A DNA stretch of 64,000 nt from NCBI RefSeq assembly GCF_032854445.1, contig NW_027018024.1, positions 50,081 through 114,080 of the forward strand, in the 5' to 3' direction. The translations under genes and the position numbers were made by a program. This DNA comes from Liolophura sinensis (Eukaryota; Mollusca; Polyplacophora; Chitonida; Chitonidae). The notes beneath the pieces were generated by a model. It was not told the origin of the DNA. It worked only from the letters and a program-made list of their open reading frames with translations, and made no database searches. How positions within the stretch are numbered: position 1 is the first letter of the stretch; every line of letters starts with the position of its first letter. Below are positions 27,076-41,259 of this stretch, one piece after another.

Positions 27076-27216
27076 CTACAGAAGGGCACATAACTTATAG
27101 TCAAAAGTTGAATATAGTAATGACCAGTCTCGATGGTACATAGTACAGTGTAGCCGATTTAAATTAACAAAAAGACCAGGCAAAAATGCAAAAGTGGAAA
27201 AACTGTTCCAGTGCTG

Positions 27217-27832
27217 CTGGTATGAGGCTAATCCGACGTATTTTTAGACGAAAAATCGAATGGTGCAAACCGCGTTGCTCTCCGACCAATACTTTTGGCT
27301 GTAGCGACAATTGAATGATCTTTGATTACAAAATCACGTGCCCAGCAACGGCTCTTACTCTATGGAATCCAGGGAAATTTGCAATTTTTTAAACAGCTGC
27401 CGATGCCAGGCAGAATTCCGCATGTTTTGGCACCTTATTGTAGTTTTTACATCAGACTGTATCTAGTACTTTGTGTTTTTTATGTACAAATGGTGTGGTT
27501 TTTCTACACGTAGATAAAGACATTGAGATTGTCTTCGACTTAGAAGTAAGACAATTGCTGGGTGAGTTAAATGGGCTTAGCCCAAAGATTTGACGTCTTC
27601 TGGGCTACCGAAGGGCACATAACGTATAGTTAAAAGTTGAATAAAGTAACGACCAGTCGCGATTGTGCATAGTACAGTGTATCCGATTTCAATTAACAAA
27701 AAGACCAGGCAAAAATGCAAAAGTGGAAAAACTGTTCCAGTGCTGCTGGTAAGAGGCTAATCCGACGTATTTTGTGACGAGAAATCGAATGGTGCAAACC
27801 GCGTTGCTCTCCGACCAATACTTTTGGCTATA
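27217..27832 (+). repeat. Short-monomer cassette copy 1 (partial)
   Basis: It starts at CTGGTATGAGG and carries TTTTTAGACGAAAAATCG, TGATTACAAAATCACG, the 21-bp deletion (CACCTTATTGTAG), AATAAA at 27640 and GGCTATAG. It then leaves the cassette consensus: the next part lacks the GAAATATGCAA form and the CTATTAGAACC form. The anchor spacing across it is 529. It is the least complete of the eight right-half cassettes. Confidence 0.85.
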
Positions 27833-30495
27833 GCCACAATTGAATGATCATTGATGTCATAGTCACGTGCCCAGCAACGGCTCTTACTCCATGGAAACCA
27901 GGGAAATTTGCAATTTTTAAAACAGCTGCCGATGCCTGGGCCAATTCCGCATCTTTTAGAACCTTATTGATGTGGGTCAGTGATCAGTTGTACTTTTTAC
28001 AGCAGACTGTATCTAGTACCTTGTGTTTTTTATGTACAAATGGTGTGGTTTTTCTACACGTAGATAAAGACATTGAGATTGTCTTGGACTTAGAAGTAAG
28101 ACAATTGCTGGGTGAGTTAAATGGGCTTAGCCCAAAGATTTGACGTCTTCTGGGCTACCGAAGGGCACATAACTTATAGTCAAAAGTTGAATATAGTAAT
28201 GACCAGTCGCGACTGTACATAGTACAGTGTAGCCGAATTCAATTAACAAAAAGACCAGGCAAAAATGCAAAAGTAGAAAAACTGTTCCAGTGCTGCTGGT
28301 AAGAGGCTAATCCGACGTATTTTGTGACGAGAAATCGAATGGTGCAAACCGCGTTGCTCTCCGACCAATACTTTTGGCTGTAGCGACAATTGAATGATCA
28401 TTGATGTCATAGTCACGTGCCCAACAACGGCTCTTACTCCATGGAAACCAGGGAAATTTGCAATTTTTTAAACAGCTGCCGATGCCAGGCCCAATTCCGC
28501 ATCTTTTGGCACCTTTTTTATGTGGGTCAGTGTTTAAGTGTACTTTTTACAGCAGACTGTATCAAGTACCTTTTATTTTTTATGTACAAATGGTGTGGTT
28601 TTTCTACACGTAGATAAAGTTATTGAGATTGTCTTGGACTTAGAAGTAAGACAATTGCTGGGTGAGTTAAATGGGCTTAGCCCAAAGATTTGACGTCTTC
28701 TGGGCTACAGAAGGGCACATAACTTATAGTCAAAAGTTGAATATAATAATGACCAGGCGCGATTGTACATAGTACATTGTAGCCGATTTCAAATAACAAA
28801 AAGACCAGGCAAAAATGCAAAAGTGGAAAAACTGTTCCAGTGCTGCTGGTAAGAGGCTAATCCGACGTATTTTGTGACGAGAAATCGAATGGTGCAAACC
28901 GCGTTGCTCTCCGACCAATACTTTTGGCTGTAGCGACAATTGAATGATCATTGATGTCATAGTCACGTGACCAGCAACGGCTCTTACTCCATGGAAACCA
29001 GGGAAATTTGCAATTTTTTAAACAGCTGCCGATGCCTGGGCCAATTCCGCATCTTTTAGAACCTTATTGATGTGGGTCAGTGATCAGTTGTACTTTTTAC
29101 AGCAGACTGTATCTAGTACCTTGTGTTTTTTATGTACAAATGGTGTGGTTTTTCTACACGTAGATAAAGATATTGAGATTGTCTTCGACTTAGAAGTAAG
29201 ACAATTCCTGGGTGAGTTAAATGGGCTTAGCCCAAAGATTTGACGTCTTCTGGGCTACCGAAGGGCACATAACTTATAGTCAAAAGTTGAATATAGTAAT
29301 TACCAGTCGCGATTGTACATAGTACAGTGTAGCCGATTTCAATTAACAAAAAGACCAGGCAAAAATGCAAAAGTGGAAAAACTGTTCCAGTGCTGCTAGT
29401 AAGAGGCTAATCCGACGTATTTTGTGACGAGAAATCGAATGGTGCAAACCGCGTTGCTCTCCGACCAATACTTTTGGCTGTAGCCACAATTGAATAATCA
29501 ATGATGTCATAGTCACGTGCCCAGCAACGGCTCTTACTCCATGGAAACCAGGGAAATTTGCAATTTTTTAAACATCTGCCGATGCCTGGGCCAATTCCGC
29601 ATCTTTTAGAACCTTATTGATGTGGGTCAGTGATCAGTTGTACTTTTTACAGCAGACTGTATCTAGTACCTTGTGTTTTTTATGTACAAATGGTGTGGTT
29701 TTTCTACACGTAGATAAAGACATTGAGATTGTCTTCGACTTAGAAGTAAGACAATTGCTGGGTGAGTTAAATGGGCTTAGCCCAAAGATTTGACGTCTTC
29801 TGGGCTACCGAAGGGCACATAACTTATAGTCAAAAGTTGAATATAGTAATGACCAGTCGCGACTGTACATAGTACAGTGTAGCCGAATTCAATTAACAAA
29901 AAGACCAGGCAAAAATGCAAAAGTAGAAAAACTGTTCCAGTGCTGCTGGTAAGAGGCTAATCCGACGTATTTTGTGACGAGAAATCGAATGGTGCAAACC
30001 GCGTTGCTCTCCGACCAATACTTTTGGCTGTAGCGACAATTGAATGATCATTGATGTCATAGTCACGTGCCCAACAACGGCTCTTACTCCATGGAAACCA
30101 GGGAAATTTGCAATTTTTTAAACAGCTGCCGATGCCTGGCCCAATTCCGCATCTTTTGGCACCTTTTTTATGTGGGTCAGTGTTTAAGTTTCCTTTTTAC
30201 AGCAGAATGTATCAAGTACCTTGTATTTTTTATGTACAAATGGTGTGGTTTTTCTACACGTAGATAAAGACATTGAGATTGTCTTGGACTTAGAAGTAAG
30301 ACAAATGCTGGATGAGTTAAATGGGCTGAGCCCAAAGATTTGACGTCTTCTGGGCTACAGAAGGGCACATAACTTATAGTCAAAAGTTGAATATAGTAAT
30401 GACCAGTCTCGATGGTACATAGTACAGTGTAGCCGATTTACATTAACAAAAAGACCAGGCAAAAATGCAAAAGTGGAAAAACTGTTCCAGTGCTG

Positions 30496-31566
30496 CTGGT
30501 ATGAGGCTAATCCGACGTATTTTTAGACGAAAAATCGAATGGTGCAAACCGCGTTGCTCTGCGACCAATACTTTTGGCTGTAGCGACAATTGAATGATCT
30601 TTGATTACAAAATCACGTGCCCAGCAACGGCTCTTACTCTATGGAATCCAGGGAAATTTGCAATTTTTTAAACAGCTGCCGATGCCAGGCAGAATTCCGC
30701 ATGTTTTGGCACCTTATTGTAGTTTTTACATCAGACTGTATCTAGTACTTTGTGTTTTTTATGTACAAATGGTGTGGTTTTTCTACACGTAGATAAAGAC
30801 ATTGAGATTGTCTTCGACTTAGAAGTAAGACAATTGCTGGGTGAGTTAAATGGGCTTAGCCCAAAGATTTGACGTCTTCTGGGCTACCGAAGGGCACATA
30901 ACGTATAGTTAAAAGTTGAATAAAGTAACGACCAGTCGCGATTGTGCATAGTACAGTGTATCCGATTTCAATTAACAAAAAGACCAGGCAAAAATGCAAA
31001 AGTGGAAAAACTGTTCCAGTGCTGCTAGTAAGAGGCTAATCCGACGTATTTTGTGACGAGAAATCGAATGGTGCAAACCGCGTTGCTCTCCGACCAATAC
31101 TTTTGGCTATAGCGACAATTGAATGATCATTGATGTCATAGTCACTTGCCCAGCAACGGCTCTTACTCCATGGAAACCAGGGAAATATGCAATTTTTTAA
31201 CAGCTGCCGATGCCTGGCCCAATTCCGCATCTATTAGAACTTTATTGATGTGGGTCAGTGATCAGTTGTACTTTTTACAGCAGACTGTATCTAGTACCTT
31301 GTGTTTTTCATGTACAAATGGTGTGGTTTTTCTACACGTAGATAAAGTCATTGAGATTGTCTTGGACTTAGAAGTAAGACAATTGCTGGGTGAGTTAAAT
31401 GGGCTTAGCCCAAAGATTTGACGTCTTCTGGGCTACCGAAGGGCACATAACTTATAGTCAAAAGTTGAATATAGTAATGACCAGTCGCGATGGTACATAG
31501 TACAGTGTAGCCTATTTCAAAAAACAAAAAGACCAGGCAAAAATGCAAAAGTGGAAAAACTGATCC
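30496..31566 (+). repeat. Short-monomer cassette copy 2 (complete, ~1,070 bp)
   Basis: The copy runs from CTGGTATGAGG to AAACTGATCC. In order it contains the TTTTTAGACGAAAAATCG variant, TGATTACAAAATCACG, the 21-bp-shorter junction, AATAAA at 30919, GGCTATAG near 31104, the one-base-shorter TTTTTTAACAGC, TTTTTCATGTAC, ATAAAGTCATTG near 31345 and GCCTATTTCAAAAAAC. Anchor spacings are 529 then 549. Confidence 0.9.
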
Positions 31567-34500
31567 AGTGCTGCTGGTAAGAGGCTAATCCGACGTATTT
31601 TGTGACGAGAAATCGAATGGTGCAAACCGCGTTGCTCTCCGATCAATACTTTTGGCTGTAGCCACAATTGAATGATCATTGATGTCATAGTCACGTGCCC
31701 AACAACGGCTCTTACTCCATGGAAACCAGGGAAATTTGCAATTTTTTAAACAGCTGCCGATGCCTGGGCCAATTCCGCATCTTTTAGAACCTTATTGATG
31801 TGGGTCAGTGATCAGTTGTACTTTTTACAGCAGACTGTATCTAGTACCTTGTGTTTTTTATGTACAAATGGTGTGGTTTTTCTACACGTAGATAAAGACA
31901 TTGAGATTGTCTTCGACTTAGAAGTAAGACAATTGCTGGGTGAGTTAAATGGGCTTAGCCCAAAGATTTGACGTCTTCTGGGCTACCGAAGGGCACATAA
32001 CTTATAGTCAAAAGTTGAATATAGTAATGACCAGTCGCGACTGTACATAGTACAGTGTAGCCGAATTCAATTAACAAAAAGACCAGGCAAAAATGCAAAA
32101 GTAGAAAAACTGTTCCAGTGCTGCTGGTAAGAGGCTAATCCGACGTATTTTGTGACGAGAAATCGAATGGTGCAAACCGCGTTGCTCTCCGACCAATACT
32201 TTTGGCTGTAGCGACAATTGAATGATCATTGATGTCATAGTCACGTGCCCAACAACGGCTCTTACTCCATGGAAACCAGGGAAATTTGCAATTTTTTAAA
32301 CAGCTGCCGATGCCTGGCCCAATTCCGCATCTTTTGGCACCTTTTTTATGTGGGTCAGTGTTTAAGTGTACTTTTTACAGCAGACTGTATCAAGTACCTT
32401 TTATTTTTTATGTACAAATGGTGTGGTTTTTCTACACGTAGATAAAGTTATTGAGATTGTCTTGGACTTAGAAGTAAGACAATTGCTGGGTGAGTTAAAT
32501 GGGCTTAGCCCAAAGATTTGACGTCTTCTGGGCTACAGAAGGGCACATAACTTATAGTCAAAAGTTGAATATAATAATGACCAGGCGCGATTGTACATAG
32601 TACATTGTAGCCGATTTCAAATAACAAAAAGACCAGGCAAAAATGCAAAAGTGGAAAAACTGTTCCAGTGCTGCTGGTAAGAGGCTAATCCGACGTATTT
32701 TGTGACGAGAAATCGAATGGGGCAAACTGCGTTGCTCTCCGACCAATACTTTTGGCTGTAGCGACAATTGAATGATCATTGATGTCATAGTCACGTGCCC
32801 AGCAACGGCTCTTACTCCATGGAAACCAGGGAAATTTGCAATTTTTTAAACAGCTGCCGATGCCTGGGCCAATTCCGCATCTTTTAGAACCTTATTGATG
32901 TGGGTCAGTGATCAGTTGTACTTTTTACAGCAGACTGTATCTAGTACCTTGTGTTTTTTATGTACAAATGGTGTGGTTTTTCTACACGTAGATAAAGATA
33001 TTGAGATTGTCTTGGACTTAGAATTAAGACAATTGCTGGGTGAGTTAAATGGGCTTAGCCCAAAGATTTGACGTCTTCTGGGCTACCGAAGGGCACATAA
33101 CTTATAGTCAAAAGTTGAATATAGTAATTACCAGTCGCGATTGTACATAGTACAGTGTAGCCGATTTCAATTAACAAAAAGACCAGGCAAAAATGCAAAA
33201 GTGGAAAAACTGTTCCAGTGCTGCTAGTAAGAGGCTAATCCGACGTATTTTGTGACGAGAAATCGAATAGTGCATACCGCGTTGCTCTCCGACCAATACT
33301 TTTGGCTGTAGCCACAATTGAATGATCATTGATGTCATAGTCACGTGCCCAGCAACGGCTCTTACTCCATGGAAACCAGGGAAATTTGCCATTTTTTAAA
33401 CATCTGCCGATGCCTGGGCCAATTCCGCATCTTTTAGAACCTTATTGATGTGGGTCAGTGATCAGTTGTACTTTTTACAGCAGACTGTATCTAGTACCTT
33501 GTGTTTTTTATGTACAAATGGTGTGGTTTTTCTACACGTAGATAAAGATATTGAGATTGTCTTGGACTTAGAAGTAAGACAATTGCTGGGTGAGTTAAAT
33601 GGGCTTAGCCCAAAGATTTGACGTCTTCTGGGCTACCGAAGGGCACATAACTTATAGTCAAAAGTTGAATATAGTAATGACCAGTCGCGATGGTACATAG
33701 TACAGTGTAGCCGAATTCAATTAACAAAAAGACCAGGCAAAAATGCAAAAGTAGAAAAACTGTTCCAGTGCTGCTGGTAAGAGGCTTATCCGACGTATTT
33801 TGTGACGAGAAATCGAATGGTGCAAACCGCGTTGCTCTCCGACCAATACTTTTGGCTGTAGCGACAATTGAATGATCATTGATGTCATAGTCACGTGCCC
33901 AACAACGGCTCTTACTCCATGGAAACCAGGGAAATTTGCAATTTTTTAAACAGCTGCCGATGCCTGGCCCAATTCCGCATCTTTTGGCACCTTTTTTATG
34001 TGGGTCAGTGTTTAAGTGTACTTTTTACAGCAGACTGTATCAAGTACCTTTTATTTTTTATGTACAAATGGTGTGGTTTTTCTACACGTAGATAAAGATA
34101 TTGAGATTGTCTTGGACTTAGAAGTAAGACAATTGCTGGGTGAGTTAAATGGGCTTAGCCCAAAGATTTGACGTCTTCTGGGCTACCGAAGGGCACATAA
34201 CTTATAGTCAAAAGTTGAATATAACTATAACCAGGCGCGATTGTACATAGTACATTGTAGCCGATTTCAATTAACAAAAAGACCAGGCAAAAATGCAAAA
34301 GTAGAAAAACTGTTCCAGTGCTGCTGGTAAGAGGCTAATCCGACGTATTTTGTGACGAGAAATCGAATGGGGCAAACTGCGTTGCTCTCCGACCAATACT
34401 TTTGGCTGTAGCGACAATTGAATGATCATTGATGTCATTGTCACGTGCCCAACAACGGCTCTTACTCCATGGAAACCAGGGAAATTTGCAATTTTTTAAA

Positions 34501-34873
34501 CAGCTGCCGATGCCTGGCCCAATTCCGCATCTTTTGGCACCTTTTTTATGTGGGTCAGTGTTTAAGTTTCCTTTTTACAGCAGAATGTATCAAGTACCTT
34601 GTATTTTTTATGTACAAATGGTGTGGTTTTTCTACACGTAGATAAAGACATTGAGATTGTCTTGGACTTAGAAGTAAGACAAATGCTGGATGAGTTAAAT
34701 GGGCTGAGCCCAAAGATTTGACGTCTTCTGGGCTACAGAAGGGCACATAACTTATAGTCAAAAGTTGAAAATAGTAATGACCAGTCTCGATGGTACATAG
34801 TACAGTGTATGCGATTTAAATTAACAAAAAGACCAGGCAAAAATGCAAAAGTGTAAAAACTGTTCCAGTGCTG

Positions 34874-35944
34874 CTTCTATGAGGCTAATCCGACGTATTT
34901 TTAGACGAAAAATCGAATGGTGCAAACCGCGTTGCTCTGCGACCAATACTTTTGGCTGTAGCGACAATTGAATGATCTTTGATTACAAAATCACGTGCCC
35001 AGCAACGGCTCTTACTCTATGGAAACCAGGGAAATTTGCAATTTTTTAAACAGCTGCCGATGCCAGGCCCAATTCCACATGTTTTGGCACCTTATTGTAG
35101 TTTTTACATCAGACTGTATCTAGTACTTTGTGTTTTTCATGTACAAATGGTGTGGTTTTTCTACACGTAGATAAAGACATTGAGATTGTCTTGGACTTAG
35201 AAGTAAGACAATTGCTGGGTGAGTTAAATGGGCTTAGCCCAAAGATTTGACGTCTTCTGGGCTACCGAAGGGCACATAACGTATAGTTAAAAGTTGAATA
35301 AAGTAACGACCAGTCGCGATTGTGCATAGTACAGTGTATCCGATTTCAATTAACAAAAAGACCAGGCAAAAATGCAAAAGTGGAAAAACTGTTCCAGTGC
35401 TGCTTGTAAGAGGCTAATCCGACGTATTTTGTGACGAGAAATCGAATGGTGCAAACCGCGTTGCTCTCCGACCAATACTTTTGGCTATAGTGACAATTGA
35501 ATGATCATTCATGTCATAGTCACGTGCCCAGCAACGGCTATTACTCCATGGAAACCAGGGAAATATGCAATTTTTTAACAGCTGCCGATGCCTGGCCCAA
35601 TTCCGCATCTATTAGAACCTTATTGATGTGGGTCAGTGATCAGTTGTACTTTTTACAGCAGACTGTATCTAGTACCTTGTGTTTTTCATGTACAAATGGT
35701 GTGGTTTTTCTACACGTAGATAAAGTCATTGAGATTGTCTTGGACTTAGAAGTAAGACAATTGCTGGGTGAGTTAAATGGGCTTAGCCCAAAGATTTGAC
35801 GTCTTCTGGGCTACCGAAGGGCACATAACTTATAGTCAAAAGTTGAATATAGTAATGACCAGTCGCGATGGTACATAGTACAGTGTAGCCTATTTCAAAA
35901 AACAAAAAGACCAGGCAAAAATGCAAAAGTGGAAAAACTGATCC
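34874..35944 (+). repeat. Short-monomer cassette copy 3 (complete, ~1,070 bp)
   Basis: This is the same ordered set of variants as copy 2, 4,378 bp further on, with spacings 529 and 549 and AATAAA at 35297. It opens with a private form, CTTCTATGAGG, and has GGCTATAGTGAC near 35483 and a TGATCATTCATGTC form shared with copies 4 to 7. Confidence 0.9.
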
Positions 35945-38900
35945 AGTGCTGCTGGTAAGAGGCTAATCCGACGTATTTTGTGACGAGAAATCGAATGGTG
36001 CAAACCGCGTTGCTCTCCGACCAATACTTTTGGCTGTAGCCACAATTGAATGATCATTGATGTCATAGTCACGTGCCCAACAACGGCTCTTACTCCATGG
36101 AAACCAGGGAAATTTGCAATTTTTTAAACAGCTGCCGATGCCTGGGCCAATTCCGCATCTTTTAGAACCTTATTGATGTGGGTCAGTGATCAGTTGTACT
36201 TTTTACAGCAGACTGTATCTAGTACCTTGTGCTTTTTATGCACAAATGGTGTGGTTTTTCTACACGTAGATAAAGACATTGAGATTGTCTTGGACTTAGA
36301 AGTAAGACAATTGCTGGGTGAGTTAAATGGGCTTAGCCCAAAGATTTGACGTCTTCTGGGCTACCGAAGGGCACATAACTTATAATCAAAAGTTGAATAT
36401 AATAATGACCACTGGCGATTGTACATAGTACATTGTATCCGATTTCAATTAACAAAAAGACCAGGCAAAAATGCAAAAGTGGAAAAACTGTTCCAGTGCT
36501 GCTAGTAAGAGGCTAATCCGACGTATTTTGTGACGAGAAATCTAATGGGGCAAACTGCGTTGCTCTCCGACCAATACTTTTGGCTGTAGCGACAATTGAA
36601 TGATCATTGATGTCATAGTCACGTGCCCAGCAACGGCTCTTACTCCATGGAAACCAGGGAAATTTGCAATTTTTTAAACAGCTGCCGATGCCTGGGCCAA
36701 TTCCGCATCTTTTAGAACCTTATTCATGTGGGTCAGTCATCAGTTGTACTTTTTACAGCAGACTGTATCTAGTACCTTGTGTTTTTCATGTACAAATGGT
36801 GTGGTTTTTCTACACGTAGATAAAGACATTGAGATTGTCTTGGACTTAGAAGTAAGACAATTGCTGGGTGAGTTAAATGGGCTTAGCCCAAAGATTTGAC
36901 GTCTTCTGGGCTACCGAAGGGCACATAACTTATAGTCAAAAGTTGAATATAGTAATGATCAGTCGCGATGGTACATAGTACAGTGTAGCCGATTTCAAAT
37001 AACAAAAAAGACCAGGCAAAAATGCAAAAGTGGAAAAACTGTTCCAGTGCTGCTGGTAAGAGGCTAATCCGACGTATTTTGTGACGAGAAATCGAATGCT
37101 GCAAACCGCGATGCTGTCCGACCAATACTTTTTGCTGTAGCCACAATTGAATGATCATTGATGTCATAGTCACGTGCCCAGCAACGGCTCTTACTCCATG
37201 GAAACCAGGGAAATTTGCAATTTTTTAAACAGCTGCCGATGCCTGGCCCAATTCCGCATCTTTTGGCACCTTATTTATGTGGGTCAGTGTTTAAGTGTAC
37301 TTTTTACAGCAGACTGTATCTAGTACTTTCTGTTTTTTATGTACGAATGGTGTGGTTTTTCTACACGTAGATAAAAACATTGAGATTGTCTTGGACTTAG
37401 AAGTAAGACAATAGCTGGATGAGTTAAATGGGCTTAGCCCAAAGATTTGACGTCTTCTGGGCTACCGAAGGGCACATAACGTATAGTTAAAAGTTGAATA
37501 TAGTAACGACCAGTCGCGATTGTGCATAGTACAGTGTATCCGATTTCAATTAACAAAAAGACCAGGCAAAAATGCAAAAGTGGAAAAACTGTTCCAGTGC
37601 TGCTGGTAAGAGGCTAATCCGACGTATTTTGTCACGAGAAATCGAATGGGGCAAACCGCGTTGCTCTCCGACCAATACTTTTGGCTGTAGCCACAAATGA
37701 ATGATCATTGATGTCATAGTCACGTGCCCAGCAACGGCTCTTACTCCATGGAAACCAGGAAAATTTGCAATTTTTTAAACAGCTGCCGATGCCTGGGCCA
37801 ATTCCGCATCTTTTAGAACCTTATTGATGTGGGTCAGTCATCAGTTGTACTTTTTACAGGAGACTGTATCTAGTACTTTGTGTTTTTTATGTACAAATGG
37901 TGTGGTTTTTCTACACGTAGATAAAGACATTGAGATTGTCTTGGACTTAGAAGTAAGACAATTGCTGGGTGAGTTAAATGGGCTTAGCCCAAAGATTTGA
38001 CGTCTTCTGGGCTACCGAAGGGCACATAACTTATAATCAAAAGTTGAATATAATAATGACCAGTGGCGATTGTACATAGTACTTTGTATCCGATTTCAAT
38101 TAACAAAAAGACCAGGCAAAAATGCAAAAGTGGAAAAACTGTTCCAGTGCTGCTAGTAAGAGGCTAATCCGACGTATTTTGTGACGAGAAATCTTATGGG
38201 GCAAACTGCGTTGCTCTCCGACCAATACTATTGGCTGTAGCGACAATTGAATGATCATTGATGTCATAGTCACGTGCCCAGCAACGGCTCTTACTCCATG
38301 GAAACCAGGGAAATTTGCAATTTTTTAAACAGCTGCCGATGCCTGGGCCAATTCCGCATCTTTTAGAACCTTATTGATGTGGGTCAGTGATCAGTTGTAC
38401 TTTTTACAGCAGACTGTATCTAGTACCTTGTGTTTTTCATGTACAAATGGTGTGGTTTTTCTACACGTAGATAAAGACATTGAGATTGTCTTGGACTTAG
38501 AAGTAAGACAATTGCTGGGTGAGTTAAATGGGCTTAGCCCAAAGATTTGACGTCTTCTGGGCTACCGAAGGGCACATAACTTATAGTCAAAAGTTGAATA
38601 TAGTAATGACCAGTCGCGATGGTACATAGTACAGTGTAGCCGATTTCAAATAACAAAAAAGACCAGGCAAAAATGCAAAAGTGGAAAAACTGTTCCAGTG
38701 CTGCTGGTAAGAGGCTAATCCGACGTATTTTGTGACGAGAAATCGAATGCTGCAAACCGCGATGCTGTCCGACCAATACCTTTTGCTGTAGCCACAATTG
38801 AATGATCATTGATGTCATAGTCACGTGCCCAGCAACGGCTCTTACTCCATGGAAACCAGGGAAATTTGCAATTTTTTAAACAGCTGCCGATGCCTGGCCC

Positions 38901-39804
38901 AATTCCGCATCTTTTGGCACCTTATTTATGTGGGTCAGTGTTTAAGTGTACTTTTTACAGCAGACTGTATCTAGTACTTTGTGTTTTTTATGTACGAATG
39001 GTGTGGTTTTTCTACACGTAGATAAAGACATTGAGATTGTCTTGGACTTAGAAGTAAGACAATTGCTGGGTGAGTTAAATGGGCTTAGCCCAAAGATTTG
39101 ACGTTTTCTGGGCTACCGAAGGGCACATAACTTATAGTTAAAAGTTGAATATAGTAATGACCAGTCGCGATGGTACATAGTACAGTGTATCCGATTTCAA
39201 ATTAACAAAAAGACCAGGCAAAAATGCAAAAGTGGAAAAACTGATCCAGTGCTGCTGGTAAGAGGCTAATTCGACGTATTTTGTGACGAGAAATCGAATG
39301 GTGCAAACCGCGTTGCTCTCCGACCAATACTTTTGGCTGTAGCCACAATTGAATGATCATTGATGTCATAGTCACTTGCCCAGCAACGGCTCTTACTCCA
39401 TGGAAACCAGGGAAATTTGCAATTTTTTAAACACCTGCCGATGCCTGGGCCAATTCCGCATCTTTAAGAACCTTATTGATGTGGGTCAGTGATCAGTTGT
39501 ACTTTTTACAGCAGACTGTATCTAGTACCTTGTGTTTTTTATGTACAAATGGTGTGGTTTTTCTACACGTAGATAAAGACATTGAGATTGTCTTGGACTT
39601 AGAAGTAAGACAATTGCTGGGTGAGTAAAATGGGTTTAGCCCAAAGATTTGACGTCTTCTGGGCTACCGAAGGGCACATAACTTATAGTCAAAAGTTGAA
39701 TATAGTAATGACCAGTCGCGATGGTACATAGTACAGTGTAGCCGAATTAAATTAACAAAAAGACCAGGCAAAAATGCAAAAGTGGAAAAACTGTTCCAGT
39801 GCTG

Positions 39805-40875
39805 CTGGTATGAGGCTAATCCGACGTATTTTTAGACGAAAAATCGAATGGTGCAAACCGCGTTGCTCTGCGACCAATACTTTTGGCTGTAGCGACAATT
39901 GAATGATCTTTGATTACAAAATCACGTGCCCAGCAACGGCTCTTACTCTATGGAAACCAGGGAAATTTGCAATTTTTTAAACAGCTGCCGATGCCAGGCC
40001 CAATTCCGCATGTTTTGGCACCTTATTGTAGTTTTACATCAGACTGTATCTAGTACTTTGTGTTTTTTATGTACAAATGGTGTGGTTTTTCTACACGTAG
40101 ATAAAGACATTGAGATTGTCTTCGACTTAGAAGTAAGACAATTGCTGGGTGAGTTAAATGGGCTTAGCCCAAAAATTTGACGTCTTCTGGGCTACCGAAG
40201 GGCACGTAACGTATAGTTAAAAGTTGAATAAAGTAACGACCAGTCGCGATTGTGCATAGTACAGTGTATCCGATTTCAATTAACAAAAAGACCAGGCAAA
40301 AATGCAAAAGTGGAAAAACTGTTCCAGTGCTGCTTGTAAGAGGCTAATCCGACGTATTTTGTCACGAGAAATCGAATGGTGCAAACCGCGTTGCTCTCCG
40401 ACCAATACTTTTGGCTATAGCGACAATTGAATGATCATTCATGTCATAGTCACGTGCCCAGCAACGGCTCTTACTCCATGGAAACCAGGGAAATATGCAA
40501 TTTTTTAACAGCTGCCGATGCCTGGCCCAATTCCGCATCTATTAGAACCTTATTGATGTGGGTCAGTGATCAGTTGTACTTTTTACAGCAGACTGTATCT
40601 AGTACCTTGTGTTTTTCATGTACAAATGGTGTGGTTTTTCTACACGTAGATAAAGTCATTGAGATTGTCTTGGACTTAGAAGTAAGACAATTGCTGGGTG
40701 AGTTAAATGGGCTTAGCCCAAAGATTTGACGTCTTCTGGGCTACCGAAGGGCACATAACTTATAGTCAAAAGTTGAATATAGTAATGACCAGTCGCGATG
40801 GTACATAGTACAGTGTAGCCTATTTCAAAAAACAAAAAGACCAGGCAAAAATGCAAAAGTGGAAAAAACTGATCC
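39805..40875 (+). repeat. Short-monomer cassette copy 4 (complete, ~1,070 bp)
   Basis: All cassette markers are present, with AATAAA at 40227 and GGCTATAG near 40412. The short junction has one T fewer (GTAGTTTTACATC), giving spacing 528, and one extra A near 40866 restores the total length. The ATAAAGTCATTG marker is at about 40653. Confidence 0.9.
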
Positions 40876-41179
40876 AGTGCTGCTGGTAAGAGGCTAATCC
40901 GACGTATTTTGTGACGAGAAATCGAATGGTGCAAACCGCGTTGCTCTCCGACCAATACTTTTGGCTGTAGCCACAATTGAATGATCATTGATGTCATAGT
41001 CACGTGCCCAGCAACGGCTCTTACTCCATGGAAACCAGGGAAATTTGCAATTTTTTAAACAGCTGCCGATGCCTGGGCCAATTCCGCATCTTTTAGAACC
41101 TTATTGATGTGGGTCAGTGATCAGTTGTACTTTTTACAGCAGACTGTATCTAGTACCTTGTGCTTTTTATGTACAAATG

Positions 41180-41196
41180 GTGTGGTTTTTCTACAC
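41180..41196. other. Hairpin-capable GTGTGG-TTTTT-CTACAC at the monomer junction
   Basis: GTGTGG and CTACAC can pair over six positions (one G-T wobble) around a five-T loop. The element is nearly invariant along the array; a GTGTGT form replaces it near 22562, 49404, 54334, 55985 and 60914. It has no downstream unique sequence, so it is described as a structural motif rather than a terminator. Confidence 0.5.
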
Positions 41197-41259
41197 GTAG
41201 ATAAAGACATTGAGATTGTCTTGGACTTAGAAGTAAGACAATTGCTGGGTGAGTTAAAT

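Noticed and set aside
28417-28617. Recurrent plus-strand frame of about 66 codons with hydrophobic stretches (start near the CATGGAAACC site in many monomers)
   Set aside because: It is the shadow of the same repeat on the other strand. Hydrophobicity comes from T-rich DNA at the monomer end, and the ends differ between copies through simple substitutions and one-base indels.
41180-41196. Rho-independent terminator (GTGTGG-TTTTT-CTACAC)
   Set aside because: The T-run is in the loop rather than after the stem, the stem is short and has a wobble, and the context is eukaryotic satellite rather than an operon.
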